11,275 nucleotides of DNA from the NCBI GenBank assembly GCA_021156345.1, contig JAJNDJ010000056.1, positions 1 through 11,275 of the forward strand. Reading direction: 5' to 3'. The stretch comes from Rubrobacteraceae bacterium. Its GTDB lineage: Bacteria > Actinomycetota > Rubrobacteria > Rubrobacterales > Rubrobacteraceae. Numbering within the stretch: position 1 is the stretch's first letter; every line of letters begins with the position of its first letter. This document shows positions 1 through 6,604 of the stretch, in pieces. The notes beneath the pieces are model-generated. The model was given only the letters and a program-made list of their open reading frames with translations, had not been told where the DNA came from and did not search any database. Both the position numbers and the translations under genes were made by a program.

Positions 1-927
1 CTCGGTGATTCGGGAGGCGCGATCGCCGAGATCGAGATTCTGCGCGGCGACATGATCCGCATCCTCTACGCGGCGGCTGGAGACTACGTCGAGTACATCT
101 TCGAGGACTCCATCAGCAGCATCTCGCAGGGCGAGGAGGGCGTAGGGGTAACCTTCCAGCGTGGCGAACCACGGCACTTCGACCTGGTGGTGGGTGCTGA
201 TGGGCTCCACTCCAACGTGCGGGCGCTTGCCTTCGGCGATGAGTTGGAGTTCGTCCGCGACCTCGGCGCCCACGTGTCGATCTTTACCACTCCCAACCAC
301 CTTGATCTCGATGGCTGGGAACTGATGTACAGCACCCCAGGCAAGACGGCGGCCATGTATCCCGCGCGGCACAACACCGAGGCGAAAGCCATGTTCTTCT
401 TCGCCTCCGAGCCGTTTCCCTACGACCGTCACGACATCGGAGGGCAGAAGAAGATCCTGGCCGAGGCCTTCGCCGGAGGGGGTTGGGAGGTCCCCAGGCT
501 ACTCGAAGCCATGTGGGGCGCATCCGACTTCTACTTCGATACGGTCAGCCAGGTCCACATGGACCGGTGGTCGAACGGGCGGGCGGTACTGGTCGGGGAC
601 GCTGCCTACTGCCCCTCTCCGATGGCGGGGGTGGGCACGAGCCTGGCTCTGGTGGGGGCTTACGTGCTGGCAGGCGAGCTGAAGGCCGCAGGAGGCGATC
701 ACCGCAGGGCGTTGGTCCGCTACGAGGAGGAGATGCGCGAATACGTCGAGCAGGGCCAGAAGCTCCCGAAGGGTAACGCCACCGGGCTGATACCGCGATC
801 ACGTTTGCAGATCAGGATACGCAACCAAATCATCAGGATGCTGCCCTATTTGCCCTGGAGAGGACTCATCGCCGGTGGAGTCCAGAAGGCGGCCAACGCC
901 ATCACGCTCAAGGACTACGAGGGCTGA
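1..927 (+). CDS. FAD-dependent monooxygenase, C-terminal part (5' end off window)
   Basis: The frame is open from base 1, so the ATG at 52 is internal and the gene starts upstream of the window; 308 codons are visible out of roughly 370-400 usual for the family. It is a class A flavoprotein hydroxylase of the PHBH/TetX type, which uses FAD and NAD(P)H to hydroxylate an aromatic or polyketide-like substrate in the cytosol. The DG motif reads DLVVGADGLHSNVR (visible residues about 61-74), and the GD motif that binds the FAD ribityl/pyrophosphate reads VGDAAYCPSPMAGVGTS (about 198-214). The N-terminal GxGxxG dinucleotide fold would lie outside the window. The tail after residue 230 is helical, as in relatives. 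The gene ends with TGA at 925-927 and converges on a minus-strand membrane protein 38 bases away. The substrate cannot be told from sequence. Family confidence is high. Confidence 0.9.
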   Translation, partial: LGDSGGAIAEIEILRGDMIRILYAAAGDYVEYIFEDSISSISQGEEGVGVTFQRGEPRHFDLVVGADGLHSNVRALAFGDELEFVRDLGAHVSIFTTPNHLDLDGWELMYSTPGKTAAMYPARHNTEAKAMFFFASEPFPYDRHDIGGQKKILAEAFAGGGWEVPRLLEAMWGASDFYFDTVSQVHMDRWSNGRAVLVGDAAYCPSPMAGVGTSLALVGAYVLAGELKAAGGDHRRALVRYEEEMREYVEQGQKLPKGNATGLIPRSRLQIRIRNQIIRMLPYLPWRGLIAGGVQKAANAITLKDYEG

Positions 928-929
928 TG

Positions 930-944
930 CGCGTGGTTCACGTG
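930..944. terminator. Small hairpin between convergent genes
   Basis: Arms 930-935 and 939-944 form a 6-bp stem (CGCGTG with CACGTG, one G-T wobble) around a GTT loop. It lies in the 38 bases between the converging monooxygenase and membrane-protein genes. There is no T-run after it on either strand, so a role as bidirectional terminator is a guess from position. Confidence 0.2.
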
Positions 945-965
945 GAGCTCGCCTGGTTCTCGGCC

Positions 966-1292
966 CTAGCCGAGGGCGAACAGTGCCCCGCCCCCTTGGC
1001 GAAGACGCTTGCGCTTGCGATCCCTGCGCTCGCCACGAAGCGCCAGCACATCGCCGACGCTCAACCAGGAGCCCAGGAGGGCATTGCAGAAGCCCCAGAG
1101 AGCCTCAGGGGACCAGTTCGCAAGAGCCAGTGGAAACGGGAGCAGCGCGAAGAACAGAACGAGAAAGCTATGGCCGATTTGGAACCAAAGAACCCTTAGT
1201 TCGGTAGGAGACCAGGAATGCGCTCCGTGCAAGCGAAAGACCACGGCAACACCCGAGAATCCGGCAAGCGTGTTGAGGACTGACTCGTTCAT
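966..1292 (-). CDS. Short hydrophobic membrane protein, probably C-terminally truncated
   Basis: From the ATG at 1290-1292 the product is 108 residues with about three hydrophobic segments (roughly residues 5-19, 35-56 and 64-83), then a basic tail rich in Arg and Lys. The pattern of a first helix, a WSPTELRVLWFQIG linker, and then a very hydrophobic LVLFFALLPFPLAL helix resembles an actinobacterial family of hypothetical inner-membrane proteins that I recall as usually longer, with further helices after the point where this one stops. I therefore suspect loss of the C-terminal half. An in-frame GTG at 1314-1316 would add eight residues, and neither start has a strong ribosome binding site. 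Plus-strand frames cover the same bases but give charged, unrecognisable proteins. No function can be assigned. Confidence 0.55.
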   Translation of the reverse strand: MNESVLNTLAGFSGVAVVFRLHGAHSWSPTELRVLWFQIGHSFLVLFFALLPFPLALANWSPEALWGFCNALLGSWLSVGDVLALRGERRDRKRKRLRQGGGALFALG

Positions 1293-1379
1293 TCCAACAC
1301 AGGTATGTGACGCCACCTAACTCGTGATTATGCGGACCTGTATATCTACAAGTGATGGCCACGGTGGTGAAGCCATAGG

Positions 1380-1937
1380 CTACCTACGGTCCTCGCGCAG
1401 CAGGCAGGCGCCCACGAGGACGACAAACGCCAGAAACGAGAACACCATCCGCACACCGTTCCAGAAGTTCCACGGGCTTTCGTAGGCGGCTCTCGCGCGC
1501 GCCAGTTCGCCCGCAGACGCGTCGCCGACGACACGAGCAAGCTCCTCGTTGAGCGGCACGTTCACGACGACGGTGAGCAGGAAGCCGCCCCCCACGTAGA
1601 GGGCCGAGGCCAAGGCGATGAGCCAGAAGCGGCCCAACCGCGGCCGTGGCAAATGTACCGCGAGCGCCGCGAGCAGGAATAAGACGGCGCCGAAGAAGCT
1701 CAGGAAGAATAGAGAGTTCTGTATCCTCTCGTTTATGGCCTGCATGGTGGCGACGTATGAAGCGTCCGGCTGCGCTGCCAGACCAAGGGTCACCGAGACT
1801 GCGTAGGCGTAGAAGACGCCAGCGACAAGGCCCGTGGTGAGGGTGGCGCCGGCCAGCGAGAGGACGCGAACGGCCGACCCTACCGCTGCGGAGAGGGGAG
1901 CTTGCTGGCTTACGGCTTCGGTTTGTGAACGTGGCAT
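1380..1937 (-). CDS. DUF1772 (anthrone oxygenase-like) membrane protein
   Basis: The 185-residue protein has four hydrophobic segments at about residues 26-48, 72-94, 102-124 and 160-179. This matches the usual size and topology of DUF1772, the family that includes fungal anthrone oxygenases. Family signatures present are GLVAGVFYAYAVSV in helix 1, MQAINERIQN after it, NVPLNEELA after helix 3, and WNFWNGVR before helix 4. Most bacterial members are uncharacterised, so oxygenase activity on an anthrone or other aromatic is only suggested by homology. The start is well supported: GAGGAG (complement of 1945-1950) lies seven bases before the ATG. It follows a damaged DUF1772 paralogue 83 bases upstream on the same strand and may share a transcript with it and with the NmrA-type gene. 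Confidence 0.85.
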   Translation of the reverse strand: MPRSQTEAVSQQAPLSAAVGSAVRVLSLAGATLTTGLVAGVFYAYAVSVTLGLAAQPDASYVATMQAINERIQNSLFFLSFFGAVLFLLAALAVHLPRPRLGRFWLIALASALYVGGGFLLTVVVNVPLNEELARVVGDASAGELARARAAYESPWNFWNGVRMVFSFLAFVVLVGACLLREDRR

Positions 1938-2020
1938 AGTTTGTCTCCTCTCTCTGCAACCGGCTGCTTCTCGACTCTGCTTTGGCCGGTATCGCCCATC
2001 GCTAGCTCAGCCCTTACGCC

Positions 2021-2455
2021 CTAGACGTGGAGCGTGATGGTGAGCGCGGCCGCAGCAGCGAGGGCCGCCACGGTCCGCACATGGTTCCATGCGGTCCACT
2101 TCGTGACATACTCATTCCAATAGCTCGCCGCGTCTTGGGGGTGCACTGTTGCGAGCCTGTTGTTGAGCGGGACGTTGCACACCATCGTCACCCCGATGGT
2201 GCCGACGAGGTAGAGGACGCCACCGGCGAGCACTAGCGCCGCGTACCGCTCGCCCCAGGAGATCACGGCCCACACGGCCAGCGCGAGGCTAGCAACGGCA
2301 GTCCCGAATAGCGCCGTCATGAAGACGGGGGTGACCGCCAGTATGTTGATCGACTGCATCGCGGCGATCCCCTCCTCCGGCTTCAGTCGCCTCAGTGCTG
2401 CCATCACGAACGTCGAGAAGGCGAAGAAGACCCCAGCGACCAGCCCGCACCCCAG
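2021..2455 (-). pseudogene. DUF1772 membrane protein lacking its start, fused out of frame to the NmrA-type remnant
   Basis: The minus-strand frame ending with TAG at 2021-2023 encodes a second DUF1772 domain. GCGLVAGVFFAFSTFVMAAL (from 2452 downward) is the family's first helix, followed by MQSINILAV, then NVPLNNRLATV and WTAWNHVR as in the neighbouring intact paralogue. Homology begins at about 2455, but this frame has no ATG, GTG or TTG between that point and a TGA stop about 70 bases upstream. The first usable starts are GTG 2405-2407 and ATG 2402-2404 at the end of helix 1; using them leaves 127-128 residues without most of that helix. The bases directly upstream belong, in another frame, to the C-terminus of an NmrA-type protein. 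A deletion seems to have removed the intergenic gap and the first dozen or so codons. A shortened protein could still be made, but I think loss of function likelier. Confidence 0.75.
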
Positions 2456-2870
2456 GGGCCTCGCGTGCGTAGACGGTGAAGTCCTTGGGCTCCCGGCCCA
2501 GGGCGCGCTGCACCCCGTCGGTCAGATAGACGTTGCGCCCGTCCAGGACTTCGCTGAATAGGTAGGTGAGCAGCCACACGAACTCCGCCGGTACGTCTTG
2601 CTCGGCCAGCTCGGCAAACGAGCGCACCGCCGCCAGCGTGCCCGGGACTGCGAGGTCTGGGAAATTGGAGACGTACACCGACTCCACGTCGCGCAGTGCG
2701 GGCGCCCAGGTCGCCTTATCCTCCCAGTCGAAGGGGGGCTCGCCAGAGCGGGAGCCTACCCTCGTCGGCACCCCGCGCGTCGCGAGACGCAGCGCCACAC
2801 GGCGACCGGTCTTGCCCGTTGCGCCGAGAACCAGCGTCGTCTGCTTCTTTTGCGTCCTTTTCGTCTTCAT
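2289..2870 (-). pseudogene. NmrA-type NAD(P)-binding protein with internal deletion and foreign C-terminal frame
   Basis: Translation should start at the ATG at 2868-2870, preceded by AAGGAG (complement of 2877-2882) at six bases. Residues 13-23 (LVLGATGKTGR) are the GxxGxxG nucleotide-binding loop of an atypical short-chain dehydrogenase of the NmrA/QOR2 kind. Residues 74-89 (AVPGTLAAVRSFAELA) match the helix that normally precedes the third strand. The protein then jumps to EQDVPAEFVWLLTYLFSEVL and DGVQRALGREPKDF, the C-terminal end of the family. About 130 residues, including the substrate-binding half of the fold, are missing without a frame change. After residue 138 (about 2457) the reading frame runs through the DUF1772 gene in the wrong frame and stops at 2289. 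Relatives are about 270-300 residues. The encoded protein is very unlikely to be an active reductase. Confidence 0.8.
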
Positions 2871-3117
2871 CGTCTGCTCCTTCTTCCCGGTACCTCTCCT
2901 TTCGCCAATAGCATATCGTCGGGCCGTGTAGAGAAACATCAACCAAAGGGTGGAGCGTGGGGTGGAGATCCATGCCCGGGCGGTTCCACGGCCGTTGAGG
3001 CCAGGTGCCCTATCAAACGGTTTCTCGCGAGCAGACGCCTCCATTGCCATTCACCACGGCGAGCGAGGGTTTGATCTGGCGTTCCTCCGTAGTAAGCTTG
3101 TGCTCAGGAAGAACCGA
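2871..3117. promoter_or_regulatory. Divergent intergenic region between NmrA-type remnant and LAL regulator
   Basis: These 247 bases separate the outward-reading starts of the NmrA-type remnant and the LAL regulator, so promoters for both should lie here. Both frames stay open upstream of the chosen starts, but those extensions look non-coding: they are Arg-rich, unlike either family, and they overlap each other. A run of lower GC near 2905-2930 (ATATGCTAT on the minus strand) could hold the minus-strand -10. LAL regulators are known to act on nearby operons, so autoregulation from this gap is plausible but not visible as a clear operator. Confidence 0.4.
3071..3098 (+). promoter_or_regulatory. 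Possible promoter of the LAL gene
   Basis: TTGATC (3071-3076) and TAAGCT (3093-3098) are 16 bases apart and lie just before the preferred GTG start at 3118. The -35 half matches the sigma-70 consensus fairly well, the -10 half poorly. Transcription from here would leave a leader of only about 15 bases. This is a weak prediction. Confidence 0.25.
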
Positions 3118-5805
3118 GTGGGACCAGCCATCGTGCCCCAAGCGCTAGTAACGACCAAGCTGCGCGTCCCGCAGACACGCCCGAACCTGGTGGAGCGTCC
3201 GCGCCTTCGCGACGTCCTCGCCGCCTGTGAGGGGCGCAGGCTGACGCTTGTCTCCGCCCCGGCTGGTTTCGGCAAGACCACGTTGCTCGGCGAATGGGCG
3301 GACGATCTCTCGGCGGCCGGAAGGTCTGTGGCCTGGGTCTCCCTGGATGGATCGGACAACGACCCGGTGCGTTTCCTGGCCTACCTGGTGGGCGCGCTCC
3401 GCGCAGTCGAAGAAGGTGTCGGCGACGGGATCCTCGCGTCGCTGCGCTCGCCCGGGCCCCCGCCCGTCGAGGCGGTGATGCGGATCCTGGTCAACAATCT
3501 GGCCAACGCACATCGCGAGGTCGTCATGGTACTCGACGACTACCATGTGGTGGACTCGGAGCCGGTCCATCAGGCCGTCTCATTCCTGCTCGAGCACCTG
3601 CCGGAGAACGCACACCTGATCGTCTCCAGCCGCACGGATCCGCCCCTCCCCCTCCCGAGGCTACGCGCCCGGGCCCAGATGGCCGAGATCAGGGCCGCCG
3701 ACCTGCGCTTCACCACCGACGAGGCGAGCGCCTTCCTGCGCAACGTAATGGGGCTGACCCTATCGGCGGATGACGTCGCGGCACTCGAAGAGATCACCGA
3801 GGGCTGGGTCGTCGCCCTCCAGCTGGCGGCGCTCTCGATGCGCGACCGCGAGGATGCCTCTGGCTTCGCGCGGGCCTTCTCCGGGAGCAACCGCCACGTC
3901 CTGGACTTCCTGGCTGAAGAGGTCCTCGAGCGGCAGCCCGAAGGCGTGAGGGACTTCCTGCTCCGGACCTCTATCCTCGAAAACATAAGCGCCCCGTTGT
4001 GCGACGCCCTTACCGGCCGCGATGACGGGCAGATGATGCTGGAGAGGCTGGAGAAGGAGAACCTCTTCGTCGTCCCTCTGGATGAGGCGCGATGCTGGTA
4101 CCGTTACCATCACCTCTTCGCCGACTTCCTGCGCGGCCGCCTCAAGCGCGAAAGACCCCAGAGCACGGGCGAGCTACACCTCCTGGCCTCCGGCTGGTAC
4201 GAGGACAAAGGGTACATTGCCGAGGCTATCGGGCACCTCATTTCCGCCCCAGACCACGAGCGGGCGGCGCGTCTGATCGAGGGAGAGATCAAGCAAGCCT
4301 GGAGCCGCGGCGAGGGGCCCACCGTGCTCCGGTGGCTCGAGGCGTTGCCGGCCGGAGAGAAGCGCCGCAGGCCCCGGCTGTTCCTCCAGCACGCCCAGGT
4401 CCTGGTGCTCATCGGCCAACCGGACGGTGTCGAACTTCTCCTGAAAGAGGCCGAGCGGGCGGGCGACGCTCCCGGGCAAGACCGCCGGTTTCTCTTAGGG
4501 TTCGCTTCGGCCGTCCGCTCCTGGCGCGCCCGCCTGCGGGGAGACGCCCCCAGCGCGGTCGAGCTGGCCCGGCGAGCCCTCATGCTCCTGCCCGAAGAAG
4601 AGGGGCACCTCCGCAACTTCGCCGCTGTGTCCCTGGCAGACGCGCTCAGGACCGCGGGCGATTTGTCCGCGGCGAGCGAGGCTTTCGCGGAAGCCGCCGA
4701 GATAGGGCGGGCCGCGGGCCACGTCTACGGGACGCTCAATGCCATGGTCTGGCAGGCAAGGATGCAGGCGCAGCTAGGTCGCCTGCGGGAGGCAGAGGTC
4801 CAGTTCCGGCGGGCGATGCGGTTCGTGACCGAGGAAGGCGTCGAGCTGCTTCCTGCCGCGGGGGCAGTCCACATAGGGATGGCCGATCTCCGCTACGAGA
4901 GGAACGACCTGGACGGAGCGGAGCGTGAGCTGAAGAGAGGGATCGAACTGGCCGAGCAGACGAGGGAGGTCAGCAACCTGGTGTGGGGCTACGTCACCCT
5001 CTCGCGAGTGAAGCGGGCTCGAGGAGACGAGGAGGGCGCCCTTGAGATGACCCACGAAGCGGAGCGGGTTGCGCGCGCCTCTGACGCGGACCTGCAGATC
5101 GCCATCGTCGAGGCCTGGATGGCAAGGCTGGGCCAGGCGCGGGGGGACCTCGCGGAGACGGCGGCCTTCGAGCAGGAGCATGCCGTGACCGGGGGAAACG
5201 CATCGGACGCTGTGCGGACCATGAACCAGCTCGCTTCGGCGAGGCTGCTGCACGCCCGAGGCTGGTACCGTGAGGAGTTGCGGCTTCTGGAAGAGTCGCG
5301 CGAATCGGCGCAGAAGACAGGGCGCACAGGAGACCTCATAGAGATCCTGACCCTGCAGGCGCTCGCGCGTTGGGCCAGGAACGACAAGGAGCAGGCAGTG
5401 AGCACCCTGACGCAAGCGTTCGCTATGGGGGAACCGGAGGGCTACGTACGCACCTTCGTGGACGAGGGACCCGTCATGGGTGACCTCCTCTCGGCAACGC
5501 TGGAAGCCCGCCAGAGAGGCCAGCTCGACCCTGCGAGCCGCCTACCGGCGCGCTACCTCGCGAAGCTCCTGGCGGCCCTCGCGCAAGAGGACGCTGCTAC
5601 AAAGCTGCACGAGCCACTACTGAGCGAGCGGGAGCTGGAGGTGCTCGCGCTCATCGCCTCTGGCGAGTCGAACAGGGAGATCGCCAGCAAGCTCTTCGTC
5701 TCGGTGAGCACGGTCAAGACCCACATCAACAACCTCTACCGCAAGCTTGAGGCGCACACCCGCACCCAGGCGGTGGCCCGTGCTAGAGAGTTAAATCTCT
5801 TCTAG
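3118..5805 (+). CDS. LAL (MalT-type) LuxR-family transcriptional regulator
   Basis: The 895-residue protein has the full architecture of a large ATP-binding LuxR regulator. The N-terminal signature [20 protein letters not shown] is at about residues 8-27. Walker A is APAGFGKTT (about 47-55) and Walker B is VVMVLDDYH (about 136-144), with [18 protein letters not shown] following as in MalT-type STAND ATPases. A long TPR-like helical region fills about 340-800. A C-terminal LuxR helix-turn-helix runs from L835 to the end, with recognition helix [16 protein letters not shown]. Such proteins bind an inducer and ATP, oligomerise, and activate transcription. The frame is open back to 2950, but the family begins near QALVTTKL. 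I chose GTG 3118 because AGGAAG (3106-3111) lies six bases upstream; GTG 3133 is the alternative. It is divergent from the NmrA/DUF1772 genes, which makes them candidate targets. The inducer is unknown. Confidence 0.93.
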   Translation: MGPAIVPQALVTTKLRVPQTRPNLVERPRLRDVLAACEGRRLTLVSAPAGFGKTTLLGEWADDLSAAGRSVAWVSLDGSDNDPVRFLAYLVGALRAVEEGVGDGILASLRSPGPPPVEAVMRILVNNLANAHREVVMVLDDYHVVDSEPVHQAVSFLLEHLPENAHLIVSSRTDPPLPLPRLRARAQMAEIRAADLRFTTDEASAFLRNVMGLTLSADDVAALEEITEGWVVALQLAALSMRDREDASGFARAFSGSNRHVLDFLAEEVLERQPEGVRDFLLRTSILENISAPLCDALTGRDDGQMMLERLEKENLFVVPLDEARCWYRYHHLFADFLRGRLKRERPQSTGELHLLASGWYEDKGYIAEAIGHLISAPDHERAARLIEGEIKQAWSRGEGPTVLRWLEALPAGEKRRRPRLFLQHAQVLVLIGQPDGVELLLKEAERAGDAPGQDRRFLLGFASAVRSWRARLRGDAPSAVELARRALMLLPEEEGHLRNFAAVSLADALRTAGDLSAASEAFAEAAEIGRAAGHVYGTLNAMVWQARMQAQLGRLREAEVQFRRAMRFVTEEGVELLPAAGAVHIGMADLRYERNDLDGAERELKRGIELAEQTREVSNLVWGYVTLSRVKRARGDEEGALEMTHEAERVARASDADLQIAIVEAWMARLGQARGDLAETAAFEQEHAVTGGNASDAVRTMNQLASARLLHARGWYREELRLLEESRESAQKTGRTGDLIEILTLQALARWARNDKEQAVSTLTQAFAMGEPEGYVRTFVDEGPVMGDLLSATLEARQRGQLDPASRLPARYLAKLLAALAQEDAATKLHEPLLSERELEVLALIASGESNREIASKLFVSVSTVKTHINNLYRKLEAHTRTQAVARARELNLF

Positions 5806-5905
5806 CACAGCAAAGAAGGCCAATAACGTGACCGAGAACCCCGAAAACAGATTGATCTCCACCCTCCGATCCACCCTTCGGCCGATACCGCCCGCTTGGT
5901 GCCTC

Positions 5906-5913
5906 TATATAAA
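5906..5913 (+). promoter_or_regulatory. Candidate -10 element (TATATAAA)
   Basis: TATATAAA stands out in GC-rich surroundings and is flanked by CTCT and AGAG, a short inverted repeat at about 5903-5916. The expected -35 position (5883-5890) reads close to CGATACCG, not a good consensus match. It would drive the small membrane ORF and perhaps the ABM-like gene downstream. Confidence 0.35.
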
Positions 5914-5929
5914 GAGCGTGGGCCACAGG

Positions 5930-5957
5930 GTCGAGCGGTCCTCGGGGATCGCTCGAT
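5930..5957 (+). promoter_or_regulatory. 12-bp hairpin with TCGG tetraloop
   Basis: Arms 5930-5941 and 5946-5957 pair over 12 positions without a bulge. Two pairs are G-T wobbles (5930-5957 and 5938-5949), and the loop is TCGG (5942-5945). No T-run follows on either strand, so it is not a classical rho-independent terminator. It lies between the TATATAAA element and the ribosome binding site at 5969-5978, where it would sit in the 5' leader of the downstream transcript. A leader structure, a U-less terminator for the LAL gene, or an operator are all possible. Confidence 0.5.
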
Positions 5958-5985
5958 CAGACGATCATAGGAAGGGAGCGCTTCG

Positions 5986-6089
5986 ATGGTAAAGACTATG
6001 CGGTGGCTCCTCGGCGGGTGGTCGGCTTCCTGGCGCTCGTGGGCGTAGGGGCGGCCGCCACCTACGATCCGATACCGGGCAGGGGATGA
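5986..6089 (+). pseudogene. Small single-span membrane peptide with one-base frameshift
   Basis: An ATG at 5986 follows AGGAAGGGAG (5969-5978) at seven bases and reads MVKTMRWLLGG, then shifts into a frame that stops early. The other frame from 6021 continues VGFLALVGVGAAATYDPIPG and ends with TGA at 6087-6089. Adding a single G in the GGG run at 6016-6018 joins both halves into a 34-residue peptide: a basic N-terminus, one hydrophobic helix and a short polar tail. The good ribosome binding site, and the way hydrophobicity resumes across the break, suggest a real small ORF broken by a one-base loss, or a sequencing error in a short homopolymer. It is not a family I can name. Confidence 0.5.
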
Positions 6090-6111
6090 CACCAACGGAT
6101 AAGGAGGGGTG

Positions 6112-6444
6112 GTGATCCTGCGCGTTTGGCGGGCGAGGATCAACCCGGCGCGTATTGACGAGTACAGGCGCTTTGAGACGGAGTGGTTCCTGCCGATGCT
6201 TCACAAACAGTCCGGGTTTCTTGCGGTGCTGTTCTTGCGACAAGCCGAAGATCATGCGGCATCGCTCATCATCTGGGAGGACAGAGGAGCGGTAGAGGCA
6301 GTCAAGAGCTCGCCTTCTTACCGGCGGGCGGTTCGCGAGCTGGCGGGGAGTGACCTGCTGGCGGGAGAGCAATGGGAGGAGGTCTTCGAAGTGGAGGGCG
6401 GAGATCTCCGCGCGGAGACGCTGCTAGGAGCGCTCGGCTCCTGA
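6112..6444 (+). CDS. ABM-like (antibiotic biosynthesis monooxygenase-type) small protein
   Basis: The product is 110 residues, the usual size for the dimeric alpha/beta-barrel (ferredoxin-like) ABM superfamily. It begins MILRVWRARINPARIDEYRR, the first strand and helix of the fold. A second strand follows (GFLAVLFLRQAED), then SLIIWEDRGAVEAVKSSPSYRRAV, which resembles the strand-helix with W and a conserved SPxYR seen in family members. Some ABM proteins are cofactor-free oxygenases of quinols or anthrones; others are haem degraders or have unknown roles. No substrate residue is diagnostic here. The last 20 residues extend past the normal domain. AAGGAGG at 6101-6107 precedes two tandem GTG codons; I prefer GTG 6112 (four-base spacing), since GTG 6109 would be only one base away. 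It may be the first gene of a unit with the alpha/beta hydrolase. Confidence 0.7.
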   Translation: MILRVWRARINPARIDEYRRFETEWFLPMLHKQSGFLAVLFLRQAEDHAASLIIWEDRGAVEAVKSSPSYRRAVRELAGSDLLAGEQWEEVFEVEGGDLRAETLLGALGS

Positions 6445-6590
6445 TGCCTCTTCTATTCGGAAAATCGCCAATAGATCATGGCAGGGTACAACTGCTTCCT
6501 AGAGCATGAAGAAGATGTGTTCTCGGAGATTCGTACCTTGAGAGGTGCGGAGACGAAAGGGATCATTCAAGATTGGGTGGCTGGCGAACA

Positions 6591-6596
6591 AGGAGG
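6591..6596 (+). promoter_or_regulatory. Ribosome binding site AGGAGG fixing the hydrolase start
   Basis: A perfect AGGAGG lies eight bases before ATG 6605. It decides that start over the in-frame upstream start at 6545, whose 20 extra residues do not resemble the family. The 160 bases between the ABM-like gene and this start show no other gene I can support. Confidence 0.8.
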
Positions 6597-6604
6597 TTCT
6601 TCGG

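Larger units (their letters stand above)
5806..6108 (+). other. Leader-like region between LAL gene and ABM-like gene
   Basis: This 303-base gap holds an AT-rich -10-like element near 5906, a strong hairpin at 5930-5957, and a small frameshifted membrane ORF from 5986, each listed separately. The first 100 bases after the LAL stop show nothing I recognise. No T-rich intrinsic terminator follows the LAL gene. Confidence 0.5.

Noticed and set aside
927..1199. Plus-strand ORF of 90 codons whose ATG overlaps the monooxygenase stop (TGATG), suggesting translational coupling
   Set aside because: Its product is low-complexity, charged and unlike any family I know, while the opposite strand encodes a hydrophobic protein with typical membrane segments.
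1340..1375. Imperfect inverted repeat (TGGC...GCCA) downstream of the intact DUF1772 gene
   Set aside because: The stem is short and bulged with no T-run, so neither a terminator nor an operator can be supported.
2950..3117. N-terminal extension of the LAL regulator from the ATG at 2950
   Set aside because: The extra 56 residues do not resemble LAL N-termini, which begin near the QALVTTKL segment, and a ribosome binding site is present before GTG 3118 instead.
4092..4928. Long plus-strand ORF of 278 codons inside the LAL gene
   Set aside because: It is a shifted frame of the high-GC LAL coding sequence, very rich in Arg, Gly and Pro, with no recognisable domain.
4774..5415. Minus-strand ORF of 213 codons opposite the LAL gene
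   Set aside because: It is an antisense shadow of the LAL TPR region with no family resemblance.
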